Part shown: one piece after another, positions 8,909 through 18,191 of the stretch
Layout: each line of letters begins with the position of its first letter
Numbering within the stretch: the stretch's first letter is position 1
Source: an uncultured Sphingorhabdus sp.
GTDB taxonomy: Bacteria; Pseudomonadota; Alphaproteobacteria; Sphingomonadales; Sphingomonadaceae
Assembly: GCA_947492905.1 (NCBI GenBank)
Contig: CANLOL010000001.1
Location: 1,218,578-1,282,577 of the forward strand
Reading direction: 5' to 3'
DNA length: 64,000 nt
Made by a program: the position numbers and the translations under genes
The notes under the pieces: generated by a model
The model's input: the letters and a program-made list of their open reading frames with translations, nothing else
What the model was told of the DNA's origin: nothing
Databases searched by the model: none

Positions 8909-10300
8909 ATGCAATCCAATAGTGACATTGGCTTAAAGCTGAATAGATTATGCAATCGCGTTTTTAATAATAATAGCATAGTTGAAAAACTGCAGCGTCT
9001 CAGCGGCGGTGCCAGTGCGCAAAGCTGGTATTTTGAATATGATAATATTCCCTATATCATGCGGCGCGAAGAAGAAGAAAATCCATTATCGGAGGCTTTA
9101 ACCCTAGAGGTTCAGGCGGATATTATCTCACTAGCGCATGATAAGGGGCTAAAAGTCCCGCAGATCGTTGCTAGAATAGAAAAAAACGATGCGCTGGGGC
9201 ATGGTTTTATCATGCAATATATTGCCGGAGAAGCTCTGCCGCATAAAATTTTTAAGACCTATGAAGATGCTCAATTTTATGATGATTTATTAGAACAATG
9301 CGCTGCGCAATTGGCATCTATCCATAATCTGCCTAAATCCGATCCCATAAAATTAAGGCAAGATAGTCCTAGCGCAATGCTGCATGCGCTGCGCCAAGAT
9401 TATTCAGAATTAGAAGCGAATTTGCCAATATTTGATTGGGCCTTTTTAACCCTAGAACAACAATGTCCAGACGAAGGCGAGCCTGTATTTTTGCATGGTG
9501 ATTTTCGTATGGGGAATTTGCTGATTGATGATGGCGGCATATCCGCTGTGCTCGATTGGGAGCTTTGTCATATTGGCAATGCAGAACAAGATTTGGCCTA
9601 TATGTGTGCACCGTCTTGGCGCTTTGGCCGCTATGAAAAACCGGTAGGTGGATTTGGACAGATTGATGCATTTATTAATGCATATCAAATCAAAAGCGCT
9701 CGGACAATTGATAGGGCCCGGTTTGATTTTTGGCTATCATATTCAACGCTTTGGTGGGGCATAGTATGTCTGAGAATGCTCGATTCATGGCGCACTGGAA
9801 CTGAAAGAACATTAGAGCGCGCCGTCATTGGAACGCGCGTTTCAGAGGTAGAGTTGGACCTTATCTTGCTATTAGAGGGCGATGCTCCTGTTTCTGGGGA
9901 CGTGCTTGAATGGCAATGCCCTAAACATACTCTTAAGGGCAGCGGCGCAACCAAAGTTGGTGAATTAATACGCGCATTATATGAATGGGATGAAGGCGTT
10001 ATCGCCGATGCAAAAGGGCGCGATTTATTCGAAGCGCGGGTGGCCAAAAATGCCCTTTCTATGCTAGAGCGCTCAGCGCAATTTGGTGCTATTTTTGCGC
10101 GTAAACAAAGAGAGCGCATGCAGAACATAGCTAGTCTGTCGGACAAGAATATCGCGCAGCGAGCAGCAAAAGGTGATAGCGAAGTTATCAATCATCTAAG
10201 GCTATACGCGCTAGAGAAAATCACTATCGATCAACCCCATTATGCCGCCGTCAAAGTGGCGCAAAAAAAATGGCAAAACATTCCAAAAGCAAAGGCATAA
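8909..10300 (+). CDS. APH-like phosphotransferase family protein (acyl-CoA dehydrogenase neighbour)
   Basis: A 463-residue protein with an aminoglycoside-phosphotransferase/kinase-like fold: RLSGGASAQSWYFEY near 30, the catalytic loop FLHGDFRMGNLLID near 197, and VLDWELCHIGNAEQDLAY containing the metal-binding D. This pattern matches the ACAD10-type kinases found next to acyl-CoA dehydrogenases. Those are thought to phosphorylate hydroxylated acyl substrates, not antibiotics. About 150 extra C-terminal residues form a helical region. The acyl-CoA dehydrogenase starts one base after its stop, so the two are almost certainly co-transcribed. Confidence 0.85.
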   Translation: MQSNSDIGLKLNRLCNRVFNNNSIVEKLQRLSGGASAQSWYFEYDNIPYIMRREEEENPLSEALTLEVQADIISLAHDKGLKVPQIVARIEKNDALGHGFIMQYIAGEALPHKIFKTYEDAQFYDDLLEQCAAQLASIHNLPKSDPIKLRQDSPSAMLHALRQDYSELEANLPIFDWAFLTLEQQCPDEGEPVFLHGDFRMGNLLIDDGGISAVLDWELCHIGNAEQDLAYMCAPSWRFGRYEKPVGGFGQIDAFINAYQIKSARTIDRARFDFWLSYSTLWWGIVCLRMLDSWRTGTERTLERAVIGTRVSEVELDLILLLEGDAPVSGDVLEWQCPKHTLKGSGATKVGELIRALYEWDEGVIADAKGRDLFEARVAKNALSMLERSAQFGAIFARKQRERMQNIASLSDKNIAQRAAKGDSEVINHLRLYALEKITIDQPHYAAVKVAQKKWQNIPKAKA

Positions 10301-10301
10301 T

Positions 10302-11585
10302 ATGAGCAATTTTTCTATACCCAAAGAGATTGAAGATTATCTGTTAGAGCTTGATATATTTATCGAGGCAAAGATTAAGCCGTTGCAACAGGCCGATGAT
10401 AATATGCGCTTTTTTGACCATAGGCGTGAAAATGAGCGCACCGATTGGGGTAATCAGGGGCTGCCCACCCAAGAATGGGAAGGATTATTGGATCAAATGC
10501 GCATCTTAGCCGATGACGCAGGGCATTACCGCTTTGCTTTGCCGCGCGAATTTGGCGGGCAAGATGGTAATAATCTGGCGATGGCACGGATACGCGAGCA
10601 TCTAGCAGCTAAAGGGCTTGGCCTACACAATGATCTGCAAAATGAAAATTCAATCGTCGGTAATTTGGTGCAACCCTTGATGGTGCGAGACTTTGGCACT
10701 GAAAAACAAAAAGCTGACTATATACCCGCTATGCTCGATGGTGAAATGCGCTGGTCTTTTGGTTTAACCGAAGAAGCGCATGGTTCGGATGCGACATGGA
10801 TGGAAACCACTGCGGTAAAAGAAGTGCGTGACGGCGTTGAAGGGTGGCGCATTAATGGCGAGAAAATGTGGACAACGGGTCTGCACAAAGCAACCCATGT
10901 TATGACCTTTGCCCGTCATAGCGGCAAAGATGGTGATGCACAGGGTATTGGTTGTTTCATTGTGCCGACCGATGCGACTGGATTTGAAGTGGGTGAATAT
11001 TTATGGACATTTAATATGCCCACCGACCATCCGAAATGCACATATAATGATGTTTGGATTCCAGCCGAAGATGTGCTGGGGGATGCTGAATATGGATTGG
11101 CCTGTGCGCAGCATTTTGTTCATGAAAACCGCATAAGACAGGCTGCATCATCCCTTGGCGCGGCGCAATATTGTATTGACCAATCGGTTCAATATGCGCG
11201 CGAGCGCAAGCCCTTTGGCAAGCCATTAGCGGTCAATCAAGCAATCCAATTCCCATTGGTAGAATTATACAGCGAGGCAGCGATGCTGCGCCAATATATA
11301 TACAGCACTGCCGATGCTATGGATCAAATGAGCAAAGTAGATGTTGCGATGCAATTATCGGATCAAATATCCATTTGTAATTATCGCGCCAATCGATTGG
11401 TGTGCAATGCCGCCGATCAAGCGATGCAGGTGCATGGCGGTATAGGCTATAGCCGGCATAAACCCTTTGAGCATATTTATCGGCATCATAGGCGCTATCG
11501 CATTACCGAGGGCGCAGAAGAGATTCAGATGCGCAAAGTGGCGGGGCATTTATTTGGATTTATGGGTCCAAAAAAAACTAAATAA
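10302..11585 (+). CDS. Acyl-CoA dehydrogenase family protein
   Basis: A 427-residue flavoenzyme that should introduce a trans-2 double bond into an acyl-CoA, passing electrons to ETF. It has the family core WSFGLTEEAHGSDATWMET (FAD/substrate binding), KMWTTGLHKATHVM, RIRQAASSLGAAQYCIDQSVQYARERKPFGKPL, and the C-terminal QVHGGIGYSRHKPFEHIYRHHRRYRITEGAEEIQ. The start at 10302 is chosen over an upstream in-frame ATG at 10242 that overlaps the preceding gene. With the APH-like neighbour it resembles the ACAD10/11-type module for unusual or 4-hydroxylated acyl chains. Substrate is inferred only. Confidence 0.92.
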   Translation: MSNFSIPKEIEDYLLELDIFIEAKIKPLQQADDNMRFFDHRRENERTDWGNQGLPTQEWEGLLDQMRILADDAGHYRFALPREFGGQDGNNLAMARIREHLAAKGLGLHNDLQNENSIVGNLVQPLMVRDFGTEKQKADYIPAMLDGEMRWSFGLTEEAHGSDATWMETTAVKEVRDGVEGWRINGEKMWTTGLHKATHVMTFARHSGKDGDAQGIGCFIVPTDATGFEVGEYLWTFNMPTDHPKCTYNDVWIPAEDVLGDAEYGLACAQHFVHENRIRQAASSLGAAQYCIDQSVQYARERKPFGKPLAVNQAIQFPLVELYSEAAMLRQYIYSTADAMDQMSKVDVAMQLSDQISICNYRANRLVCNAADQAMQVHGGIGYSRHKPFEHIYRHHRRYRITEGAEEIQMRKVAGHLFGFMGPKKTK

Positions 11586-11650
11586 GCCAAAATAAAGGCT
11601 AAAAAAATCCCTTGCGTTAGAGATATTTATAATATTATTTTTGCTTGTCG

Positions 11651-11666
11651 TTGACGTAAACGTAAA
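11651..11666. promoter_or_regulatory. LiuR/PsrA-type operator-like site
   Basis: TTGACGTAAACGTAAA contains two ACGT cores spaced as in the sites described for the MerR-family regulator LiuR of branched-chain amino acid and fatty acid catabolism in proteobacteria. It lies about 125 bases before the CoA-transferase gene that begins the CoA-transferase/thiolase/FadJ run. The match is from memory of the motif and was not scored. Confidence 0.4.
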
Positions 11667-11791
11667 TTCCCTTGCCAATCTACGACTCTGCTTATATTAC
11701 TCTCTTTAATTAGGTGATTAAACTGCAACGCTCTTTTTGCCGAAATATGCGGTGGTGCAGGTGTAAATCATTATTTGTAAGTGAGAATGAT

Positions 11792-12949
11792 ATGTCAAAT
11801 TCTGATAAACCGTTAAAAGGCTATACAATATTAGAATTAGCAGGTATCGGTCCTGGCCCTTATGCAGGCCAATTGTTGAGCGATTTAGGAGCGGATGTCA
11901 CCGTTGTAGATCGCGCTCCATCGGGCAATCCCGCTATGGATATGGCAGGGATTGATGCACGCGGCAAAAAATCCATCATCGTTGATATTAAAAGCGCTGA
12001 AGGCGCTGAGATTATCCTCAAACTAGCCGCAAAATCCGATATATTGATAGAAGGTCTGCGCCCTGGTGTGATGGAGAGGCTGGGCCTTGGCCCTGAAGCC
12101 TGTCACGCGCGGAACCCCAAACTTATCTATGGCCGCATGACGGGTTGGGGGCAGGAGGGCCCTTGGTCGAAAATGGCGGGGCATGACATTAATTATATTT
12201 CTATGACAGGCGCGCTCAATGCTATTGGCCCTGCAAACGCGCCGCCGCCGCCGCCGCTCAATATGATTGGTGATTTTGGCGGGGGTAGCATGTTCCTTGT
12301 GACGGGCTTGCTCGCGGCGCTTCTTAAAGCAGAAAAAACGGGGCAGGGTGATATTGTTGATGCATCGATTATTGATGGCACAGCATCCTTAATGAGCTTC
12401 ATTCACGGAATGGCTGGACGCGGCCAATGGCAAGCGCAAAGAGCAGCCAATTTATTGGACGGTGCAGCGCCCTATTATCGCTGTTATGAAACCGCTGATG
12501 GAAAATATATGGCGGTTGGCTGTATCGAAAAGCAATTTTTTACCGAAATGATGGATAGATTGCCGATTGATAAGGATGAATATGGAAAGCAGAATGATTT
12601 TTCCAAATGGTCAGCGCAGCATGAAATGCTGGCTAAAGTTTTTGCAAGTAAAAGCCGTGATGAATGGGAGGCAATATTTGCACTGACCGATGCGTGCGTG
12701 ACACCGGTGCTGAATTATCAAGAAGCAGCTACCCACCCTGTTAATGTGAAAAGGAATGCCTATATTCAAAATGGATCATGGAACCACCCCCAAATGGCAC
12801 CCCGCTTTAGTGGTTCTGCGATATATGATGAATTTACTTTGACCCCCAAAGGAAGTGATGGCCATAAAATTCTCAACGAATTGGGCTATGATGAAAATGA
12901 TATTACAAAACTCGCCGATGCGAATATTGTATCAATTAAGAAGGATTAA
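11792..12949 (+). CDS. CaiB/BaiF class III CoA-transferase family protein (alpha-methylacyl-CoA racemase-like)
   Basis: A 385-residue family III CoA-transferase/racemase. The N terminus GYTILELAGIGPGPYAGQLLSDLGADVTVVDR and the segment GRMTGWGQEGPWSKMAGHDINYI are characteristic, with the catalytic Asp expected in GHDINY. The GQGDIVDASIIDG block also fits. It most resembles the alpha-methylacyl-CoA racemase branch, which epimerises 2-methyl-branched acyl-CoAs before beta-oxidation. The start at 11792 fits family length; a GTG at 11714 would add 26 unlike residues. It is followed after three bases by a thiolase and then a FadJ-type enzyme, suggesting an operon for branched or long-chain acyl-CoA breakdown. 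Confidence 0.9.
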   Translation: MSNSDKPLKGYTILELAGIGPGPYAGQLLSDLGADVTVVDRAPSGNPAMDMAGIDARGKKSIIVDIKSAEGAEIILKLAAKSDILIEGLRPGVMERLGLGPEACHARNPKLIYGRMTGWGQEGPWSKMAGHDINYISMTGALNAIGPANAPPPPPLNMIGDFGGGSMFLVTGLLAALLKAEKTGQGDIVDASIIDGTASLMSFIHGMAGRGQWQAQRAANLLDGAAPYYRCYETADGKYMAVGCIEKQFFTEMMDRLPIDKDEYGKQNDFSKWSAQHEMLAKVFASKSRDEWEAIFALTDACVTPVLNYQEAATHPVNVKRNAYIQNGSWNHPQMAPRFSGSAIYDEFTLTPKGSDGHKILNELGYDENDITKLADANIVSIKKD

Positions 12950-12952
12950 AAC

Positions 12953-14164
12953 ATGACCGAAGCTTATATTTATGACGCAGTGCGCTCTCCGCGCGGTAAA
13001 GGACGCAGCGATGGTTCATTGCATGAAATTACGGCGCTAGAATTATCGTCGCAAGTGCTTGCATCGGTGAATGAGCGTAATGGATTAGAAGGCCATGAAG
13101 TCGAAGATGTTGCCTTTGGTTGCGTATCCCCTGTGGGTGAGCAAGGTGCGGTTATATCACGCAGTGCTGTTTTAGCAGCAGGCTATGCCGAGACAACATC
13201 GGCAATCCAAGTGAATCGTTTTTGTGGCTCTGGCCTAGAAGCAGTGAATATCGCAGCAGCCAAAGTGAAATCAGGTGAAACAGATTTAGCCATAGGCGGC
13301 GGTATCGAATCTATGAGCCGCGTACCAATGGGCAGCGATGGCGCGGGCGGTATGGCTGATCCTAAATTGGCATTCCAAGAATATTTCGTACCCCAAGGTA
13401 TTTCCGCTGATTTAATTGCTAGCAAATATGGCTATAGCCGCGATGATGCAGATGCTTATGCGGTAGAGAGCCAAAAGCGCGCTGCGACGGCTTGGAAAGA
13501 AAATCGTTTTGAAAAATCTATCTTGCCAATCAAAGATGTGATTGGTGAAGTAATTTTAGATCATGATGAATTGATGCGCCCTGATGCAAATATGCAGTCT
13601 TTGGGTTCATTGTCTCCTGCGTTTCAAATGATGGGCGAGGCAATGCCAGGATTTAACGATGTGGCATTATTAAAGCATCCCGATCTTGAGAAAATCAACC
13701 ATGTGCATACGGCTGGTAATAGCTCTGGCATCGTAGATGGAAGCGCGGCTGTATTGCTTGGTAATAAAGAAGCCGGCGATAAATATGATCTAAAACCACG
13801 GGCGCGTATTGTGTCTATGGCCTCAATCGGCAGCGAGCCAACCATCATGCTTACCGGCCCCGAATTTGCCGCTAAAAAGGCATTGGAACGTGCTGGGATG
13901 AGCAATAGCGATATTGATCTATGGGAACTTAATGAAGCTTTTGCATCGGTTGTATTGCGCTTTATGGAAGCCATGAATGTCGATCATAGCGTGATGAATG
14001 TGAACGGCGGCGCGATTGCCATGGGCCACCCATTGGGCGCAACAGGCGCTATGATTTTGGGCACAGTATTGGATGAGCTCGAGCGCACCAATAAACAAAC
14101 CGCGCTTACCACTTTGTGCATTGGCGGCGGCATGGGTATTGCCACCGTTATAGAGCGCGTTTGA
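12953..14164 (+). CDS. Acetyl-CoA C-acyltransferase (thiolase, FadA-like)
   Basis: A 403-residue thiolase that cleaves 3-ketoacyl-CoA to acetyl-CoA and a shortened acyl-CoA. The acyl-enzyme cysteine lies in [15 protein letters not shown], the GH motif is [16 protein letters not shown], and the second active-site cysteine is in [23 protein letters not shown] also matches. Length is normal. It sits three bases after the CoA-transferase gene and 31 bases before the FadJ-like gene, so it should supply the last step of the same beta-oxidation cycle. Confidence 0.95.
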   Translation: MTEAYIYDAVRSPRGKGRSDGSLHEITALELSSQVLASVNERNGLEGHEVEDVAFGCVSPVGEQGAVISRSAVLAAGYAETTSAIQVNRFCGSGLEAVNIAAAKVKSGETDLAIGGGIESMSRVPMGSDGAGGMADPKLAFQEYFVPQGISADLIASKYGYSRDDADAYAVESQKRAATAWKENRFEKSILPIKDVIGEVILDHDELMRPDANMQSLGSLSPAFQMMGEAMPGFNDVALLKHPDLEKINHVHTAGNSSGIVDGSAAVLLGNKEAGDKYDLKPRARIVSMASIGSEPTIMLTGPEFAAKKALERAGMSNSDIDLWELNEAFASVVLRFMEAMNVDHSVMNVNGGAIAMGHPLGATGAMILGTVLDELERTNKQTALTTLCIGGGMGIATVIERV

Positions 14165-14195
14165 GCCCAGCATCAGAGATAATTAGGAATATAAT

Positions 14196-16388
14196 ATGAC
14201 ATATGAAACATTAACCGTTGATATTGATGCTGATGGCATCGCATTGGTGACGATTGATTTGCCGGGCCAATCTATGAATGTTTGGAATGAAGGCTTGATG
14301 GCCGATTTTCCAAAATTTGTGGATGAGCTTATCAGCAATGATGATATTAAAGGCGCGGTGATTGCATCGGGCAAAAAATCTGGTTTCTTGGCGGGTGCTG
14401 ATTTGCGTATGCTAGGCTCTTCCAAAGCTGAAACTATGAAAGAAGCGTTTGAGCAATCTTATGGATTAAACAGCGAATTGCGCCGCATGGAAACGGGCGG
14501 TCATAGCGCCAAAGAATTACTCAAAGGCAGCAAAAGCGCTAAGCCTGTTGCCTGTGCTTTGCACGGTCTTGCGCTAGGCGGCGGTTTAGAATTAGCGCTA
14601 GCCTGTCATTACCGCGTATGCAGCGATAATCCGAAAATTCAGCTTGGCCTTCCTGAGGTTCAAGTAGGTTTGCTCCCTGGCGGCGGTGGAACACAGCGTT
14701 TGCCGCGTCTCTCTGGTCTGCAAGCGGCTGGCATGATGATTATGATGGGGCAGCCCACCAATCCGCAAGCCGCTCTTGCACAAGGTTTTATCAACGAAGT
14801 TGTGCCGCATGACGAAGTCATCGACAAAGCCAAAGCATGGGTGAAAGCCAATCCAAAAGCATCTGCGCCTTGGGATAAAAAAGGGTATAAATTCCCTGGC
14901 GGTGCAGGGTCTATGGATCCGCGCGCTGTGCCTTTATATATGGGCTCTTCTGCGATGGCGCTTAAGCAATCTAAGGGCAATTATGAAGCGGTAAAGGCCA
15001 TTTTATCTTGCCTATATGAAGGTTCAATGTTGCCCATAGACACAGCGCTTCGTGTGGAAAGCAAATATTTCACCAAGCTATTGGCTGGGCCGCAATCTAA
15101 AAATATGATCCGTACATTGTTTGTGAATAAGCAAGCCGCCGAAAAAGGTGCGGCGCGTCCCGAAGGCATTGAAAAAACTGACCTTAAAACCGTAGGCGTT
15201 ATTGGCGGCGGTTTGATGGGATCGGGTATCACCCATGTGACCGCCAAAGGCATGATGGATGTTATCGTGCTGGATCGCAGCATGGAAGATGCGCAAAAGG
15301 CCGTTGATTATAGTCAAAAGATTGTCGACAAAAAAGTCGCACGCGGCAAGATGACTCAAGAGAAAGCGGATGCGTTCATGGCACGTATCAAGCCCACCGA
15401 TAATTATGATGATCTTAAAGATGTGGATTTGATTATCGAAGCTGTATTTGAACGCCCCGATGTAAAAGCTGATGTGATTAAGAAAACCGAAGCGGTTATC
15501 CGCGATGATGTTGTTTTCGCATCGAATACATCGACCTTGCCAATCACTGGTCTAGCGAAACATTCAAAACGTCCCGATCAATTTATCGGTATGCACTTTT
15601 TCTCACCAGTAGAGCGCATGCCGCTCTTGGAAATCATTCCGGGCGAAGAAACAGGCGATAAAGCATTGGCCGTAGCGATTGATTATAACGCCAAAATTCG
15701 CAAAACTCCGATTGTGGTCAGGGATGTTCGCGGTTTCTATACCAATCGCGTATTCCCGCCTTATGCCAATGAAGCTATGCTTATGGTAACCGAAGGCGTG
15801 AAAATGTCGCTCATTGAGAATGCTGCTATTTCTATGGGTATGCCCATCGGGCCGCTCGCCGTTGTCGATGAAACAACATTGAAACTTGGCTATGACATCA
15901 TGCAATCCACCAAAGAAGAAATGGGCGATGCCTATGTTCCTAGTGGCAGCGAAGGCCTCTCTGAATTAATGGTCAAAAAAATTGATCGTCAAGGCCGCCG
16001 CTTTGGTGCTGGTTTTTATGATTATGATGATAAAGGCAATAAAAAGGGCCTATGGCAAGGCATTGGCGAATATTTCCCAATTGCCGATCAGCAACCTAGC
16101 GTTGAAGAGGTCAAAGAGCGTTTGATGTATATTCAATTGATTGCGACCGCTCAATGCTATCATGAAGAGGTTGTTTCTGATCCGCAAAGTGCTGATTTGG
16201 GTGCAATTTTCGGATGGGGTTTTGCGCCTTGGACCGGCGGCCCGATGAGCCATATCGATACTATCGGTGTTGATAATTTCGTGCGCACAGCCGATAGCCT
16301 AGCGCAAAAATATGGCGAACGTTTTAAGCCGCCTATGAGCTTCCGTGAAAAAGCGGATAAAGGTGAGAGCTTTTACAAAGCAGCGTAA
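14196..16388 (+). CDS. fadJ: Bifunctional enoyl-CoA hydratase / 3-hydroxyacyl-CoA dehydrogenase
   Basis: A 730-residue multifunctional beta-oxidation enzyme. The N-terminal crotonase domain (about 1-200) has LAGADLRML and the oxyanion-hole region ALGGGLELALACHYRV with LPEVQVGLLPGGGGTQRLPRL. The NAD-binding domain starts near 330 with VGVIGGGLMGSGI, and the dehydrogenase signature is GMHFFSPVERMPLLEII with the catalytic H. The C-terminal part contains RDVRGFYTNRV. Domain order and length fit FadJ/FadB-type alpha subunits. With the thiolase just upstream it forms the core beta-oxidation pair. A strong terminator follows. Confidence 0.95.
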   Translation: MTYETLTVDIDADGIALVTIDLPGQSMNVWNEGLMADFPKFVDELISNDDIKGAVIASGKKSGFLAGADLRMLGSSKAETMKEAFEQSYGLNSELRRMETGGHSAKELLKGSKSAKPVACALHGLALGGGLELALACHYRVCSDNPKIQLGLPEVQVGLLPGGGGTQRLPRLSGLQAAGMMIMMGQPTNPQAALAQGFINEVVPHDEVIDKAKAWVKANPKASAPWDKKGYKFPGGAGSMDPRAVPLYMGSSAMALKQSKGNYEAVKAILSCLYEGSMLPIDTALRVESKYFTKLLAGPQSKNMIRTLFVNKQAAEKGAARPEGIEKTDLKTVGVIGGGLMGSGITHVTAKGMMDVIVLDRSMEDAQKAVDYSQKIVDKKVARGKMTQEKADAFMARIKPTDNYDDLKDVDLIIEAVFERPDVKADVIKKTEAVIRDDVVFASNTSTLPITGLAKHSKRPDQFIGMHFFSPVERMPLLEIIPGEETGDKALAVAIDYNAKIRKTPIVVRDVRGFYTNRVFPPYANEAMLMVTEGVKMSLIENAAISMGMPIGPLAVVDETTLKLGYDIMQSTKEEMGDAYVPSGSEGLSELMVKKIDRQGRRFGAGFYDYDDKGNKKGLWQGIGEYFPIADQQPSVEEVKERLMYIQLIATAQCYHEEVVSDPQSADLGAIFGWGFAPWTGGPMSHIDTIGVDNFVRTADSLAQKYGERFKPPMSFREKADKGESFYKAA

Positions 16389-16408
16389 AATTGATAATTA
16401 CCAAAGAG

Positions 16409-16435
16409 GGGCGGGAGGAAACTTCCGCCCTTTTT
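16409..16435 (+). terminator. Intrinsic terminator after fadJ
   Basis: GGGCGGGAG, a GAAA loop and CTTCCGCCC form a nine-pair stem with one G-T wobble, directly followed by five T. It lies 20 bases after the fadJ stop and separates it from the converging thiolase-like gene. Confidence 0.9.
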
Positions 16436-16441
16436 ATATTC

Positions 16442-18016
16442 TCAATCAAAAGAAAAGCTATGCACGCCCTTGCCTTGATGGCTGATGTTCACGCTGCGGC
16501 CAATGGCTTGGTCATCGGATAGCCGCTGCATGGCATCCGCCGCATCTTGATTAACCATAGCCGCCACGCGCTGATCATCGGCAGTACGCGCAATGATGCT
16601 CGCGATCGCACCTTTTTTATTGGGCGCGATAGTATAGCTTTCAATTATGGCATCGCCATCATATTCAGCAGCGACTTCGAAAGAGCCTTGCGTATCGGGC
16701 ATCAAATTATAGCGCGTAATATCCCATTGTGTGGGGCGCGTTGAATAAATACCGCAGGCATATTTGCTCATCGCGCCGCCATTTGCACCAACCAATGCAA
16801 AAGCTTTGGGATCGCGGCGCGCGCGTATAACGGCCTCGACAATGGCATGGCTGCTGTAATTATTGCCTGCTCCGCCAAAGAAAGGCAGCCCGCCCGTTAG
16901 CGTAAAACCGCGTTTATCATCATGGCTTAGATTAAAGGCTTCCATGATGGTGAAAACTGGAAAGCTGAAACAGCTATATAGATCCAAATAGCACATATCG
17001 CGCATGCTGAGCGGTGCATCATCATCAACGCCTTGACCCGCGATATTAAAGGCTTCTTGCACCACATTTACTGCACTGGCACAGCCCGATAAATCACTGC
17101 GTTCCATGATGGATGCTTCCTTAGCGCAAGTAACGCCGTGGATATAAACCCATCTATCTTCTGCTATGCCAAGTTCGCGCGCTTTTCCAACCGAAGAGAG
17201 TATGATCGCAGCCCCTTGGTTCACCTGATCGCGCGATACCATATGGCGCAAATAAGGGTGCGAAATCATTCGGTTTGTGTCGCTCATTGTCGCTATTGTG
17301 TCGATGCTTAGTGACTTTGGACTGGCCGAATGTGGGTTGGCCGCTGCTACATCGGTGAAGGGAGCAAATAGCTGGCCAATATCGGATTGATAATCAGCAA
17401 CACTGATGCCCAATTTATGCCGCCGCGCATTATCAAACAATGCATAGCCCGTCACAGGGCCCGTAAATCCATTTTTGAGCAAGGCGCGATCAAATTGACC
17501 CTCTAGGCCATAGCCGCGATCTTCCAAATCACCGTCAATTTCTTCGTTCCAATTGGGTTTTGACCAATCAGGTTTGCCGCCGCTTTTAAGATGGGTGAGC
17601 ATAGTCGATATGGCTTCGGATCCGACTATCGCAGCCAATTCGCTTTTGCCATCTGCTATGTCTTGGGCGAGTTCCCCCACCAATTTTTGTGGGCCTTGAC
17701 CGCCAGTAATTTCCAATATCGCGCGTTTGGGGTTTGCGCCAACCCGATTGCCAATAGAGCGCGGCGGATTATTTGATTTACCAAAGGGCGCGACTGCTAT
17801 TTCAGAGCTAATTTCAAATTGGCGTATCGCAGCGATAGTATCTATTGATGCTGCAAAATCACTGTTGGACTCTGTGCCGCTATCTGCAATGGCTGCTTCA
17901 AGCGCTTTACCCGCCAAATCCATAGGCGATAGCGCTGCATAATCTGTATCCTCGCGCCTCTCGCTCACTTGACCGACGCCAATAATGATTGGAGTGTTAT
18001 CGGGAATATGGCTCAT
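16442..18016 (-). CDS. Thiolase-like protein with extra C-terminal domain
   Basis: A 524-residue protein of the long thiolase-like family often annotated acetyl-CoA acetyltransferase. The N terminus IIIGVGQVSERRED resembles thiolases, and NQGAAIILSSVGKARELGI and GGLPFFGGAGNNYSSHAIVEAV follow the thiolase-like fold. About 120 C-terminal residues (from roughly 400) form the additional domain known in type 1 thiolase-like proteins. A classic thiolase nucleophile motif is not obvious, so catalytic thiolysis is uncertain. AGAGGA lies six bases before the ATG. It is divergent from ribB, sharing an intergenic region with two related palindromes. Confidence 0.8.
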   Translation of the reverse strand: MSHIPDNTPIIIGVGQVSERREDTDYAALSPMDLAGKALEAAIADSGTESNSDFAASIDTIAAIRQFEISSEIAVAPFGKSNNPPRSIGNRVGANPKRAILEITGGQGPQKLVGELAQDIADGKSELAAIVGSEAISTMLTHLKSGGKPDWSKPNWNEEIDGDLEDRGYGLEGQFDRALLKNGFTGPVTGYALFDNARRHKLGISVADYQSDIGQLFAPFTDVAAANPHSASPKSLSIDTIATMSDTNRMISHPYLRHMVSRDQVNQGAAIILSSVGKARELGIAEDRWVYIHGVTCAKEASIMERSDLSGCASAVNVVQEAFNIAGQGVDDDAPLSMRDMCYLDLYSCFSFPVFTIMEAFNLSHDDKRGFTLTGGLPFFGGAGNNYSSHAIVEAVIRARRDPKAFALVGANGGAMSKYACGIYSTRPTQWDITRYNLMPDTQGSFEVAAEYDGDAIIESYTIAPNKKGAIASIIARTADDQRVAAMVNQDAADAMQRLSDDQAIGRSVNISHQGKGVHSFSFD

Positions 18017-18078
18017 AATTCATCCTCTATTTAATAGAGAATCAATGTGTGCCTTCAAAATTTAATCGTCAAGTTAAA

Positions 18079-18096
18079 TTCACATTGGAATGATTT
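18079..18096. promoter_or_regulatory. Imperfect palindrome related to the ribB operator-like site
   Basis: TTCACATT-GG-AATGATTT repeats the pattern of the perfect palindrome found at 18163-18180, with the same spacing but weaker symmetry. It lies 63 bases upstream of the thiolase-like gene. A further half-like AATGTGAT stands at 18142-18149. Together they look like several sites for one regulator. Confidence 0.45.
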
Positions 18097-18157
18097 AATA
18101 TGGCTGTTCAGCCTATTGTTAGGTGATATTATCGTGGATTTAATGTGATTCCTTTAA

Positions 18158-18180
18158 TTGACATCACATTTTAATGTGAT
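18158..18180 (+). promoter_or_regulatory. ribB promoter -35 box with palindromic operator-like spacer
   Basis: TTGACA (18158-18163), a perfect -35 hexamer, is followed by a 17-base spacer that contains most of a perfect palindrome, ATCACATT-TT-AATGTGAT (18163-18180). A -10 box would fall at about 18180-18186, where the sequence is poor (TACTAG/ACTAGA). Transcription would then begin almost at the ATG, giving a very short or absent leader. A protein bound here would block RNA polymerase. Confidence 0.55.
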
Positions 18181-18191
18181 ACTAGAGGCGT

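Noticed and set aside
18017-18191. FMN riboswitch upstream of ribB
   Set aside because: The leader is far too short after the likely promoter and contains no RFN-element sequence.
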